Positions 35,356 to 44,234 of a stretch of DNA of 64,000 nt are shown piece after piece. Below the pieces are notes generated by a model. The model saw only the letters and a list, made by a program, of their open reading frames with translations, did no database searches and had not been told where the DNA came from. Within the stretch, counting starts at the first letter, position 1; every line of letters begins with the position of its first letter. The stretch covers positions 372,001 to 436,000 of the forward strand of contig JARHZA010000001.1 of NCBI GenBank assembly GCA_029258375.1. The letters run 5' to 3'. The position numbers and the translations under genes are program-made. The DNA comes from Eubacterium sp. (lineage in GTDB: Bacteria > Bacillota > Clostridia > Oscillospirales > Acutalibacteraceae).

Positions 35356-36366
35356 TTAGTTGAGGTCTTTAACACTATCATTTATGATGAGTTTAGGTGT
35401 TAAGATTATTGTTTTGTTGTTAATAGCCTTATCATCTATTTGCTTAAACAAAATATCGCAAGAGTTTTCAGCAAGAAGGCTTGTGTTTTGTTCCATAGCA
35501 GTTATGCTTGTGCCAATCATATAGCGGTTTAATACGTTATCGTATGTAACAATTGATATATCATCTGGTATTAAAATATGATTATCATTAAAATATTTAC
35601 AAATACCAAGAGTCATCATACCATTACAAGAAAATATAGCAGTAACATCTGTATTTTTAAAGTATTCGCCTGCTTCATATCCAGATTCAAATTGGAAGTT
35701 TCCTTGAAAAATATAATCATCTTTTACTTCAAGAGAATTTTCTTCCATTGCGTTAAGATAGCCTTTTACACGGTGAGAACCATTTACACTGTAAGTAGGT
35801 GAAGTTAAGCATCCAATTTTTTTATGACCATTTTTAATAAGGTGGTTAACTATTCTTGAAGCACCAAGAACATTGTCAAAATAAACTTTGTTTGAATTTG
35901 CTTCTGGAATATATCTATCTATCATTACGTATGGAATTGGCAAGTTGTTGATTAAGTTAGAAATAGATTCATCATTTAAAGAATCATTACTTAACACTAA
36001 TAAAAGGCCATCAACACCACGAGAAACAAGCAAGTTGATTAAATTTTTATCGTTTTCAATTTTTTCATCACTATTTACTATAACTAATGAATAATTATTT
36101 TCTCTGCAAACGTATTCAATTTGTTTTACTAATGATGAAAAGAAAATATTTTCAATATCTGGAATAAGTAATCCAATAGTGCTTGTTTTTTGCTTAACTA
36201 AGTTACGAGCATTAAGGTTAACAACGTAGTTATATTTATTTGCCAAATAAAAAATTCTATCTTTAGTTTCTTGAGATACTCTGCATTTTTTATTATTTAA
36301 AACTAATGAAACAGTTGTTATAGAAACATTGGCTTCCTTAGCAATATCTTTAATTGTTACTTTCAT
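35356..36366 (-). CDS. LacI family transcriptional regulator
   Basis: 336 residues. The N-terminal helix-turn-helix is canonical (TIKDIAKEANVSITTVSLVLN, hinge LNARNLVKQ), followed by a periplasmic-binding-protein-like sensor domain (TIGLLIPDIENIFFSSL, VDGLLLV, IFSCNGMMTLGI). AAAAGGTGAT precedes ATG 36366. It diverges from the GNAT-rbsK-nucleoside hydrolase operon; the closest operator-like palindrome lies right after that operon's -10. Ribose or a nucleoside is the expected effector. It most likely represses the operon when the sugar is absent. Confidence 0.9.
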   Translation of the reverse strand: MKVTIKDIAKEANVSITTVSLVLNNKKCRVSQETKDRIFYLANKYNYVVNLNARNLVKQKTSTIGLLIPDIENIFFSSLVKQIEYVCRENNYSLVIVNSDEKIENDKNLINLLVSRGVDGLLLVLSNDSLNDESISNLINNLPIPYVMIDRYIPEANSNKVYFDNVLGASRIVNHLIKNGHKKIGCLTSPTYSVNGSHRVKGYLNAMEENSLEVKDDYIFQGNFQFESGYEAGEYFKNTDVTAIFSCNGMMTLGICKYFNDNHILIPDDISIVTYDNVLNRYMIGTSITAMEQNTSLLAENSCDILFKQIDDKAINNKTIILTPKLIINDSVKDLN

Positions 36367-36477
36367 TTAATCACCTTTTCTATTTTACCAAAAAAAAGAC
36401 GCTTTGTACACTGTTGTTTTTTATTTAGTGATTATTTTTGAACTGTTTAATTCTTTTTATAAATTTTTAACAAATTA

Positions 36478-36506
36478 TTGACAAAATGATGAATATATTT
36501 TATAAT
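36478..36506 (+). promoter_or_regulatory. Promoter of the nucleoside/ribose operon
   Basis: Consensus TTGACA (36478-36483) and TATAAT (36501-36506), spacer 17 bp. It lies inside a longer open frame beginning at 36486, which shows that the frame's first ATG is not used. Confidence 0.85.
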
Positions 36507-36515
36507 TCAGATAGT

Positions 36516-36531
36516 GATAAAACGATTTACC
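36516..36531 (+). promoter_or_regulatory. LacI-type operator candidate
   Basis: GATAAAACGATTTACC is an imperfect palindrome centred on CG, as in LacI/RbsR operators, directly downstream of the -10 at 36506. A bound repressor would block the transcription start. Confidence 0.5.
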
Positions 36532-36551
36532 AATTGAGAGGAAAATTATTA

Positions 36552-36983
36552 GTGAATATTAACATAAAAAAAGACGCTTTAACTCCAGAAATTTTTATAA
36601 ATTTAAGAGAAAAAGTGAATTTTAAGTATTATTCTTACGAAGATGTTAAAGTTGCTTTAGAAAATACATTATATAGTGTTATAATATATGATGAGGACAA
36701 ACCTGTTGGAATAGGTAGAGTAGTTGGTGATGATAGAATCGTTTTTTTCATTAAAGACATTGTTGTTGATCCTGATTATCAAAAAAAGAAAATCGGTCAA
36801 CTTATTATGAATAGTATATTTGAATATATATCAACAAAGGCTTGCGAGGGTGCATATATAGGTCTTATGTCAACAACTTGCTGTGTTGATTTTTATAAAA
36901 AATTTGGATTTATTGAAAGACCTAATAATGATTTTGGACCGGGAATGGTTAAGTTTTATAGTTCAAACGAGGTGGTTTTATGA
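36552..36983 (+). CDS. GNAT family N-acetyltransferase
   Basis: 143 residues from GTG 36552, with GAGAGG 10 nt upstream; the upstream ATG 36486 is in frame but overlaps the -35 region of the promoter. GNAT features: KPVGIGRVVGDD, the strand-loop IKDIVVDPDYQKKKIGQLIM (acetyl-CoA pyrophosphate loop) and a terminal KKFGFIERPNN. It transfers an acetyl group from acetyl-CoA to an unknown amine. It overlaps rbsK by 4 nt (ATGA), so it is part of the nucleoside operon, an unusual partner there. Confidence 0.82.
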   Translation: MNINIKKDALTPEIFINLREKVNFKYYSYEDVKVALENTLYSVIIYDEDKPVGIGRVVGDDRIVFFIKDIVVDPDYQKKKIGQLIMNSIFEYISTKACEGAYIGLMSTTCCVDFYKKFGFIERPNNDFGPGMVKFYSSNEVVL

Positions 36984-37900
36984 AAAAAATAATAGTTTTG
37001 GGCAGCTTGAATATGGATTTAACGATTCAAAGCGATTCTATTCCAGTTAAAGGAGAAACAATTCATGGTTATGACTTCTTTACTAATCCAGGTGGTAAAG
37101 GGGGCAACCAAGCAGTTGCTGCTGCTAAATTAGGCTCTAATACCGAAATGATTGCCTGTGTAGGCGATGATATGTTTGGCAAAGAAATGATTTCAAAATT
37201 AGATTCTTATGGCGTTAAAACATCTAACGTTATGGTTGCAGATGGTGTTGCAACCGGTGTAGCAGTTATTATTCGCTGTGAAAAAGATAACAGAATAATT
37301 CTTGGCAGTGGCGCAAACTACGAAATAAATTTTGAAGATGTTAAAACACGTTTTGATAAAATTGCTAATGAAGGCGATATCTTTTTAACTCAACTTGAAA
37401 ACCGCTATGAAGTAGTAGTTGAATCGCTTAAATATGCAAAAGAAAAGGGACTTTACACAGTTTTCAATCCTGCGCCAGCTCGTGTTCTTGATAAAGAAGT
37501 TTATAAATATCTTGATTTAATAGTTGTAAATCAAAGTGAATGTCAGCTTCTTACAGATATTTATCCAGAAAACGAAGAAAGTTGCAAAAAAGCACTTTTA
37601 GAATTTAAGAGTAGAGGCTGTAACGGCATAATTACACTTGGTAGCAAGGGAAGTATTACACTTATTGATGATGAAATTTTCTTTGTAGAACCAATTGATG
37701 TAGAAGTTGTTGACACAACTGCAGCGGGTGATTCTTATATTGGTGCGTTATGCAATTATCTTTCAGAAGATAGAAGTTTTGTTGATGCTATGAAATTTGC
37801 TTCAAAAGTTTCATCTATAACAGTTATGAAAAAAGGAGCACAAGTATCAATACCAAGTAAAGAGGACGTTATTAAATTTGATAAGGAGTATAAATTATGA
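36980..37900 (+). CDS. rbsK: Ribokinase (PfkB family)
   Basis: 306 residues. PfkB signatures are complete: the N-terminal LGSLNMDLTIQSDSIPVKGE, the substrate site NPGGKGGNQAVAAAKLG, and the C-terminal DTTAAGDSYIGALC with the catalytic Asp. It phosphorylates ribose at O5 with ATP; the K+ site is not obvious from sequence alone. Overlaps of 4 nt with both flanking genes show translational coupling. The nucleoside hydrolase that follows would supply ribose. Confidence 0.9.
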   Translation: MKKIIVLGSLNMDLTIQSDSIPVKGETIHGYDFFTNPGGKGGNQAVAAAKLGSNTEMIACVGDDMFGKEMISKLDSYGVKTSNVMVADGVATGVAVIIRCEKDNRIILGSGANYEINFEDVKTRFDKIANEGDIFLTQLENRYEVVVESLKYAKEKGLYTVFNPAPARVLDKEVYKYLDLIVVNQSECQLLTDIYPENEESCKKALLEFKSRGCNGIITLGSKGSITLIDDEIFFVEPIDVEVVDTTAAGDSYIGALCNYLSEDRSFVDAMKFASKVSSITVMKKGAQVSIPSKEDVIKFDKEYKL

Positions 37901-38817
37901 GTAAAAGACCAATTATTATTGACACAGATCCAGGAATTGATGACGCTTTAGCAATTGCCATTGCATTATTTTCCGAAGAATTAGATGTAAAGCTTATTAC
38001 AACAGTAGCAGGCAATGTTGGTATAGATTTGGTAACACATAATGCTTTACGCTTATTAAAATATTTTGAACGTGAAGACATTCCAGTTGCTAAAGGTGCA
38101 GGCTCTCCTTTAATTAGAGAATTTGAAGATGCAAGCAACGTTCACGGCAAAACTGGTATGGAAGGTTTTGATTTTGAAGAACCAACACAAACAGTAATTA
38201 AAGAAAATGCAGTTGATGCAATGAGAAACACTATTTTAAACAGTGATGAAAAAATTACATTAGTTCCTATTGGACCTTTAACAAATATTGCGTTACTTTT
38301 AAAAACTTATCCAGAAGTTAAAGAAAATATTGAAGAAATAGTTTTAATGGGTGGTAGTGCAAGCAGAGGTAATAAAGGCGTTATGTCTGAATTTAACATT
38401 GCTTCAGATCCAGAAGCAGCATATATGGTGTTCCATAGTGGTGTAAAACTTACAATGGTAGGTCTTGATGTTGGTTTAAATGCTTTAGTTCTTCCAGAAG
38501 ATAGCGAAGCAATTAAAGATATGAATAAAACTGGTAAAATGGCATATTGCTTATTCAAAAAATATCGTGGTGGCAGTTTTAATACAGGTTTAAAAATGTA
38601 TGATAGTTCTGCTATTGCATATTTATTAAGACCAGATATGTTTGAAGTGCAGGAAACATATATTGATGTTGAACTTGCAGGAAGTATGACTGCTGGATGC
38701 ACTTTAGTTGATTTAAGAGGTTATTTAGGTAAAGAAAATAACGCTACTGCTTGTTTAGGAATAGATGCAGATGCGTTTCGTAAATGGTTTGTAGAATCAA
38801 TAAAAAAATGTATATAA
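37897..38817 (+). CDS. Inosine-uridine preferring nucleoside hydrolase
   Basis: 306 residues of the IUNH family. The Ca2+-binding start IIDTDPGIDDALAI carries the four conserved Asp; VAGNVGIDLVTHNAL, VHGKTGMEG and IVLMGGSASRGN are further signatures. It cleaves the N-glycosidic bond of a ribonucleoside to release ribose and base in the cytoplasm. It begins inside the rbsK stop (4-nt overlap). Whether it prefers purine or pyrimidine nucleosides cannot be told from these motifs. Confidence 0.9.
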   Translation: MSKRPIIIDTDPGIDDALAIAIALFSEELDVKLITTVAGNVGIDLVTHNALRLLKYFEREDIPVAKGAGSPLIREFEDASNVHGKTGMEGFDFEEPTQTVIKENAVDAMRNTILNSDEKITLVPIGPLTNIALLLKTYPEVKENIEEIVLMGGSASRGNKGVMSEFNIASDPEAAYMVFHSGVKLTMVGLDVGLNALVLPEDSEAIKDMNKTGKMAYCLFKKYRGGSFNTGLKMYDSSAIAYLLRPDMFEVQETYIDVELAGSMTAGCTLVDLRGYLGKENNATACLGIDADAFRKWFVESIKKCI

Positions 38818-38922
38818 TAGTAAGGAGGATTAGTTTTTAAGTTTTAAATATTTTTAATATTGTATTAAATATGCTTGAAAGAAATAAAAAAGCATTATAA
38901 AAAATAAAAGAGGTGTATTTTA

Positions 38923-40320
38923 ATGAATGAAATCATTATGTATGGCGCCGCAATCGTATCTGTAGTTTTAGTTGTAACCATGTTAATTAAAAAAATGGAC
39001 ATTAAAATTACATTGTTCGGCGTTGGTATTATTTTAATGTACGTAGCCCTTGCAATGGGTAACGGCATTGCAATTAAAGACTTCCAAAGTACCGGTATGG
39101 TGCTGCTTGACCCACTAAAAGCAGTAATGGACGAGTTTAAATCCACTTTGCCAAAAGCAGGATTTATTATCCTTATGTTAGGTGGATATTCAGCTTATAT
39201 GACTTCAATTGGTGCTAATGAAGTAACTGTAAACACATTAACAAAGCCAATTAAAGGTATTAAGTCTGTTTACATTTTAGTTCCAGTTGTATTCTTAATT
39301 GGTAACTTATTATCATTAGTAATTCCAAGTGCTTCTAACTTGGCAATTATCTTATTAGCAACACTTTACCCTGTATTAAGAAAAGCAGGTATGTCAACAT
39401 TAACTTCTGCTGCTGTTATTGCAACAACTGCAACAGTTATGCCAACACCACTCGGTGGCGACAACGTTGCTATTGCAACAGAATTAGCAAAATATCCTGA
39501 ATTTGCAAACTTAACAGTAACAGATTATGTTGTTAAATATCATGCAATGATTTCTATTCCTGTTTTGATTCTTATGGCAGTTGTTCACTTCTTCTGGCAA
39601 AAGTATATGGATAAGAAAAATCCACTTGCAAACAGTGCAGATGTTGAATTACAAGATGTAAAAGAAATAGAAGGCGGTTGGTTATATAGAACAGTTTATA
39701 CATTATTACCAATCTTTCCAATCGTATTATTGATTGTTGTTTATTTTGCAAAAGTTCAATTAAGTGTTGAAGTTGCAACAATTATCTCATTCATAATTGC
39801 AATTATTTGCGAACTTATCAGAAAGAGAAATGGCTCTCAAGTATTAAAAGAAACAGAATCATTCTTCAAGGGAATGGGTAACTCAGTGCCAATCGTTGCA
39901 TTATTAGTTTCTGCTGGTGTATTCGTATTAGGCTTAAAGTCAATTGGTATGATTTCATCATTACAAAATATGATGCTTGGTATTCAAGGTTCAAATATGG
40001 GCTTTGTTCTTCCTCTTATCTTAGTTGCATTAACAATTTTAATTGTTATGTTAAGCGGTAGTGGTACAGCATTGTTCTATGCGTTAGTTCCATTAGTAGT
40101 TCCACTTGCAACAGCAGCAGCAATCAGCCCAATAGCTATTTCAATTCCTATGGGCCTTGTTGGTAACTTAATGAGAGCAGTATCTCCTGTATCAGCAGTT
40201 GTATGTATTGTAGCAGGCAGTGTTAAGGTTAACCCACTTGATATTGTTAAACGTACTTCAGTTCCAATGATTGCAGGTGTAGTTTGCACAGTAATAATGT
40301 CATTACTTATATTCTTATAA
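38923..40320 (+). CDS. DcuC-like anaerobic carrier, candidate nucleoside permease
   Basis: 465 residues with about 12 hydrophobic segments. The segment TTATVMPTPLGGDNVAIA and the symmetric SGSGTALFYALVPLVVP loop resemble the DcuC group of C4-dicarboxylate carriers. The gene follows the nucleoside hydrolase by 105 bp with a clear GAGGTG before its ATG, so it is probably part of the same operon. In that context a nucleoside or ribose permease role is more sensible than dicarboxylate exchange; that is inference. The space before it holds a stray AAGGAGGATTAG with no reading frame. Confidence 0.75.
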   Translation: MNEIIMYGAAIVSVVLVVTMLIKKMDIKITLFGVGIILMYVALAMGNGIAIKDFQSTGMVLLDPLKAVMDEFKSTLPKAGFIILMLGGYSAYMTSIGANEVTVNTLTKPIKGIKSVYILVPVVFLIGNLLSLVIPSASNLAIILLATLYPVLRKAGMSTLTSAAVIATTATVMPTPLGGDNVAIATELAKYPEFANLTVTDYVVKYHAMISIPVLILMAVVHFFWQKYMDKKNPLANSADVELQDVKEIEGGWLYRTVYTLLPIFPIVLLIVVYFAKVQLSVEVATIISFIIAIICELIRKRNGSQVLKETESFFKGMGNSVPIVALLVSAGVFVLGLKSIGMISSLQNMMLGIQGSNMGFVLPLILVALTILIVMLSGSGTALFYALVPLVVPLATAAAISPIAISIPMGLVGNLMRAVSPVSAVVCIVAGSVKVNPLDIVKRTSVPMIAGVVCTVIMSLLIFL

Positions 40321-40350
40321 TTTAGATATAAATTAGGCGTATTATTTTTA

Positions 40351-40394
40351 CTCCGAACAGGCGATGTAATGTTGCTTGTTCGGAGGTTTTTTAT
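40351..40394 (+). terminator. Terminator of the nucleoside operon
   Basis: Stem CTCCGAACAGGC/GCTTGTTCGGAG with one mismatch, followed by GTTTTTTATTTT. Confidence 0.8.
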
Positions 40395-40504
40395 TTTAAA
40401 AGTGACCTCTATTTTTATATATAAAACTGTGTATTTTTTTATGACAGATTATTTGTTAAAATAACAGTAAATTAAATTTATATATTATTATGAGGTGAAA
40501 ATAA

Positions 40505-41335
40505 ATGAAAAGAATAGTAACAATTCAAGATATATCTTGCTTTGGAAAATGCTCAATAACTGTTGCACTTCCAATAATCTCTGCAATGGGTGTTGAAACT
40601 GCTATTATGCCAACTGCAGTTTTATCAACACACACAATGTTTAAAAATTTTACTTGCAAAGATCTTGAAGATCAAATCGTTCCAGTAACAGACCACTGGA
40701 AAGAACAAAACATTAAATTTGATGGTATTTATACAGGTTATCTTGCATCTGCTGAACAAATTAAAACAGTTATGGGCGCAATTGATAAAATTAAAAGTGA
40801 AGATACATACGTTGTTGTTGACCCTGCAATGGCAGATAACGGCTCACTTTACCCAGCATTTGACAAAGATTTTCCAAAAGAAATGGCAAAACTTTGTGGC
40901 ATTGCAGATATTATATTGCCTAATATTACAGAGGCCTGTTTTTTAACAAACTCAGAATATAAAGAAGAGTACGATAAAAGTTATATTGATGAACTTATTA
41001 ACAAACTCTCTTTACTTGGCAGCAAAAAAATTGTTCTTAAAGGCGTTGTTTTAGATGAAAAGTTTGGCGTTTTATCTTATGATTGCCTAACTGGCGAAAG
41101 CAATTTCTATTCTCACGAAAGAATACCTGTTTCATATCACGGCACTGGCGATGTTTTTGCATCTACATTTGTTGGTTCAGTTATGAGAGGTAAAACTATT
41201 GAAGAAAGTGTAAAAATCGCATCAGATTACACAGTTGAATCAATTAAAATTACTTATAACAGAGTCGGCAAAGATAGTTATGGCGTTGATTTTGAAACTG
41301 CAATGCCTTATCTTATTGAAAAAATCAGTAAATAA
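40505..41335 (+). CDS. pdxY: Pyridoxal/pyridoxamine kinase-like protein
   Basis: 276 residues. It has the PdxY/PdxK layout: VTIQDISCFGKCSITVALPIIS at the start, VLSTHTMF, DGIYTGYLASAEQI, VVVDPAMADNG, PNITEACFLT and the GTGDVFAS loop with the catalytic Asp. It should phosphorylate pyridoxal or pyridoxamine with ATP in vitamin B6 salvage. GAGGTGAAA precedes ATG 40505. Short terminators on both sides show an independent unit. Confidence 0.85.
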   Translation: MKRIVTIQDISCFGKCSITVALPIISAMGVETAIMPTAVLSTHTMFKNFTCKDLEDQIVPVTDHWKEQNIKFDGIYTGYLASAEQIKTVMGAIDKIKSEDTYVVVDPAMADNGSLYPAFDKDFPKEMAKLCGIADIILPNITEACFLTNSEYKEEYDKSYIDELINKLSLLGSKKIVLKGVVLDEKFGVLSYDCLTGESNFYSHERIPVSYHGTGDVFASTFVGSVMRGKTIEESVKIASDYTVESIKITYNRVGKDSYGVDFETAMPYLIEKISK

Positions 41336-41356
41336 AACTGAATAAACACCATAATA

Positions 41357-41397
41357 TAAGAGCAAGCAAAATTATATTTGTTTGCTCTTAATTTTTT
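41357..41397 (+). terminator. Terminator of the pdxY-like gene
   Basis: Stem TAAGAGCAAGCAAA/TTTGTTTGCTCTTA with one wobble, followed by ATTTTTTATT. Confidence 0.8.
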
Positions 41398-41459
41398 ATT
41401 CATAAAAAAAGCATTGAAAAAGTAAAAATAAAAGGTCACAATAAAATCAGGGTGATTAT

Positions 41460-43031
41460 ATGAAAAAAATTTATTTTAATGGCGAATTTATAAGTCTTGA
41501 AAATAATGATTTTGATGCAATTTTAGTTGAAAACAACAAAATAAAAAAAGTTGGCACAAAAGAAGAAATTATGAGCCTAAAAGATGATAACACAGAAGTT
41601 GTTGACTTAAACGGCAAAACTATGATGCCTGCATTTATTGATCCTCATAGTCACTTTTTTAATGTTGCAAATAATTTGTTAAGCGTATCTCTTGAAGGCT
41701 GTGAAAGTTTCAAAGAGATTGAAGATAGACTTCTAAAATATAAAAATGAAAATAAAATTGCGCCTGGCAAATGGATAGTTGCAATAGGTTATGACGATAA
41801 TATTTTAGAAGAAAAAAGGCATATTAGAAAATATGAACTTGATAAAATACTTCCAGATAACCCAGTTATAATTCATCACAAATCAGGTCATAATGGTGTT
41901 TTTAACTCAAAAGGGCTTGAGTTAATTGGCGTTACAAATGATTCTGAGTGGGGTTATGGTGGTAAAATTGAAAAAATAAATAACGAAACTACGGGCTTTT
42001 TAGAAGAAAATGCTTTTATTGAAAATTGCAAAAAAGTTCCACTTCCAAAAATTGATGAACTGCTTGATGCGTGTGAAAAGGCACAGAAAAAATATGCGTC
42101 TTATGGTATTGCAACTCTTCAAGATGGTATGTTTGTAGATGAACTTGTTCCAATTTTTAAAAGACTTGTTGATGAAAATAGACTTTATTTAGACGTTGTT
42201 GCTTTTATGGATAAAAAGGCAGAAGAAGAGATTACAAGTGCTTTTAGTGAAAATATAAAGAAATATAAAAATCACTTTAAACTTGGTGGAATTAAAATAT
42301 TCCTTGATGGATCTCCTCAAGAAAAAACTGCGTGGATGAGAACTCCTTATCTTGGCGAAAAAGATTATTGTGGTTATGGCACAATGAAAGATGAAGAAGT
42401 TTTTGACGATGTTAAGTTTGCAGTTGAAAAAGGATATCAAATTTTAGCACATTGTAATGGTGATAGAGCAGCAGAACAATATATAGATGCTATTGCAAAA
42501 GTTGGCGACAACGCAAAAAGCATTAGACCTGTTTTAATACACGGTCAACTTCTTGGTGTAGACCAACTTAAAGAAGTTAAAAAGTTAGGAATTATTCCTT
42601 CATTTTTTGTTGCCCATGTTTATCATTGGGGCGATGTTCATATAGAGCATTTTGGGTTTGATAGAGCAAAAGAAATAAGCCCTGCTAACAGTGCTAAAAA
42701 AGATGGTGTTATATTTACTTTTCATCAAGACGCACCTGTTATTGAACCAGATATGTTTGAAACAATTTGGTGTGCCGTCAACAGAAAAACTATGGATGGC
42801 GTTGTACTTGGTGAAGACGAAAAAGTAACTGTTTTAGATGCAATAAAAGCAGTAACAATAAATGCTGCTTATCAGTATTTTGAAGAAAATGAAAAAGGCA
42901 GTATTAAAGAGGGTAAATTTGCAGATTTAATAATAGTAGATAAAAACCCACTTAAAGTTGATGTTGATGATATTAGAAACATAAAAGTGTTGGAAACAAT
43001 AAAAAACGGCAATACAGTTTACAAGGCATAG
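41460..43031 (+). CDS. YtcJ-type metal-dependent amidohydrolase
   Basis: 523 residues. The family's metal site is visible: PAFIDPHSHFF near the start, HHKSGHNGVFNS, KIFLDGSPQE, AHCNGDRAAEQ, LIHGQLL and FHQDAPV near the end; the C-terminal GSIKEGKFADLIIVDKNPL is typical. Such enzymes (COG1574) hydrolyse amide or related bonds of small molecules using two metal ions; the substrate is unknown. GGGTGAT precedes ATG 41460, and no operon partner follows. Confidence 0.85.
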   Translation: MKKIYFNGEFISLENNDFDAILVENNKIKKVGTKEEIMSLKDDNTEVVDLNGKTMMPAFIDPHSHFFNVANNLLSVSLEGCESFKEIEDRLLKYKNENKIAPGKWIVAIGYDDNILEEKRHIRKYELDKILPDNPVIIHHKSGHNGVFNSKGLELIGVTNDSEWGYGGKIEKINNETTGFLEENAFIENCKKVPLPKIDELLDACEKAQKKYASYGIATLQDGMFVDELVPIFKRLVDENRLYLDVVAFMDKKAEEEITSAFSENIKKYKNHFKLGGIKIFLDGSPQEKTAWMRTPYLGEKDYCGYGTMKDEEVFDDVKFAVEKGYQILAHCNGDRAAEQYIDAIAKVGDNAKSIRPVLIHGQLLGVDQLKEVKKLGIIPSFFVAHVYHWGDVHIEHFGFDRAKEISPANSAKKDGVIFTFHQDAPVIEPDMFETIWCAVNRKTMDGVVLGEDEKVTVLDAIKAVTINAAYQYFEENEKGSIKEGKFADLIIVDKNPLKVDVDDIRNIKVLETIKNGNTVYKA

Positions 43032-43046
43032 TTGCAAATAATAAAT

Positions 43047-43077
43047 AAAAGGCAGGTATAAACCTGCCTTTTTGTTT
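43047..43077. terminator. Convergent terminator between the amidohydrolase and the 43090 gene
   Basis: Perfect stem AAAAGGCAGGT/ACCTGCCTTTT, loop ATAA, followed by TTGTTTTAG. Confidence 0.85.
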
Positions 43078-43089
43078 TAGTTTTAAATT

Positions 43090-43725
43090 TTAATATTTAG
43101 AGCAAAAATATTCAATATATGTTACGTTATTTTTTTGTGTTACACCATATACAATGCTTTTGCAGCCGTCTGCTTCATAATCTACTGCACAAAGTCCATT
43201 GTCATCTTTTTTTAATTTATTTGTTACTTGGTATTTGTAATTGTATTGGTCAACTACTAAAAATTTGTTGAAATTTTCAAATGAGTCTTGACGTACTATT
43301 TCTAAATTTGGTGATGCACCGTGTTCAGAAAACTTTTTAAAATAATTATTCACAACCCATTCGATTTGTGCATCAGTTAAAGGACCTTTAGCTGGAAGTG
43401 TGCCTTTTGTAACAGAATTTGTTGTTTCTTTTTTATCATCATTTTTTGATTGTTTGTTATTAGAATTGCTGTTGTTTTTAGTTTCGCTTTTGTTTGAAGA
43501 AGTTGTTGATTTTTCGGCTTCTTTTGTTGTTTTATCAGTTTGTTTTGTTTCAGTTTCTTCGCTTTCTTTTTCTAAAAAAGAAGTTTCTTCTGTTGAAATT
43601 TCTGTATCTTTAGGGACGTTGTTGTCTTTTTTATTTATGGCAATTGTGCAAACAATGGCAATAATTATGACTAAAACGGCTATTGATGCAATAATGATGA
43701 TTTCTTTTTTATTAAGCTTTTTCAT
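43090..43725 (-). CDS. Membrane-anchored protein with a Ser/Thr/Lys-rich linker, unknown function
   Basis: 211 residues from ATG 43725, chosen because GGGAG lies 7 nt upstream; an ATG at 43806 has no such site. A single N-terminal TM (about residues 7-28) has a short basic cytoplasmic part, followed by a low-complexity linker of Glu, Thr, Lys, Ser and Asn (about 33-112) and a C-terminal folded domain of about 95 residues (GPLTDAQIEWVVNNYFKK, VDYEADGCKSIVYG, YIEYFCSKY) with a Cys pair that may form a disulphide. It is exported and tethered. No family recognised. Confidence 0.72.
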   Translation of the reverse strand: MKKLNKKEIIIIASIAVLVIIIAIVCTIAINKKDNNVPKDTEISTEETSFLEKESEETETKQTDKTTKEAEKSTTSSNKSETKNNSNSNNKQSKNDDKKETTNSVTKGTLPAKGPLTDAQIEWVVNNYFKKFSEHGASPNLEIVRQDSFENFNKFLVVDQYNYKYQVTNKLKKDDNGLCAVDYEADGCKSIVYGVTQKNNVTYIEYFCSKY

Positions 43726-43822
43726 ATTATTCTCCCAAATTTTCAAAACAAAATGTATAATCATTTTACTTTGATTCATTATATCACATAAAAACACGTT
43801 GTGCAATGTATAAATAAAAGAT

Positions 43823-43854
43823 AAAAGCCAGCAGTGTTTTCTGCTGGCTTTTAT
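43823..43854 (-). terminator. Terminator of the cysteine-rich small gene
   Basis: Stem AAAAGCCAGCAG/CTGCTGGCTTTT, loop TGTTTT, T-rich on the minus strand after the hairpin. Confidence 0.8.
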
Positions 43855-43889
43855 ACTATGAGAAGTATTTAATTAAAATATTTATTTAA

Positions 43890-44078
43890 CTAAAACAGAT
43901 ATTCTCCAGTTCCGTCACAAAAGGGACATTTCCCAGTTCCACCGCAAACGTGACAAGGTACGAATTTATCTTTATCTACTTTAAATAATAAGGGGCTTGG
44001 CTCTAATTTGTTTAGGTCTTTAACTCCACCGCAGTAATAGCATATACCAGTGCCATTACAAAATTTACATTTTGACAA
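43890..44078 (-). CDS. 62-residue zinc-binding protein with four CxxC motifs (DnaJ-zinc-finger-like)
   Basis: It starts with TTG 44078, preceded by GGGGAG at 6 nt. The protein is almost entirely two pairs of CxxC: Cys4-Cys7 (CKFCNGTG), Cys13-Cys16 (CYYCGG), Cys42-Cys45 (CHVCGGTG) and Cys51-Cys54 (CPFCDGTG). This CxxCxGxG repeat is the DnaJ zinc-finger consensus and would bind two zinc ions, but there is no J domain. It could be a redox chaperone accessory or a zinc scaffold. It lies downstream of agrC but in the same direction with a 156-bp gap, so a link to agr is not shown. Confidence 0.75.
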   Translation of the reverse strand: MSKCKFCNGTGICYYCGGVKDLNKLEPSPLLFKVDKDKFVPCHVCGGTGKCPFCDGTGEYLF

Positions 44079-44234
44079 TTTTATCTCCCCGATCTTGAAT
44101 AAGTTTTTGGCTCATTCTTTTTTTGACTTAGATAAAATAAAAGAAAATGTAAAATAATTCAATAAAAAATGCAAAAACGCACAGTATAATTGCAAAAGTG
44201 CAACAACGTTTTTTGGGTAAAATGTTTTATCTTT

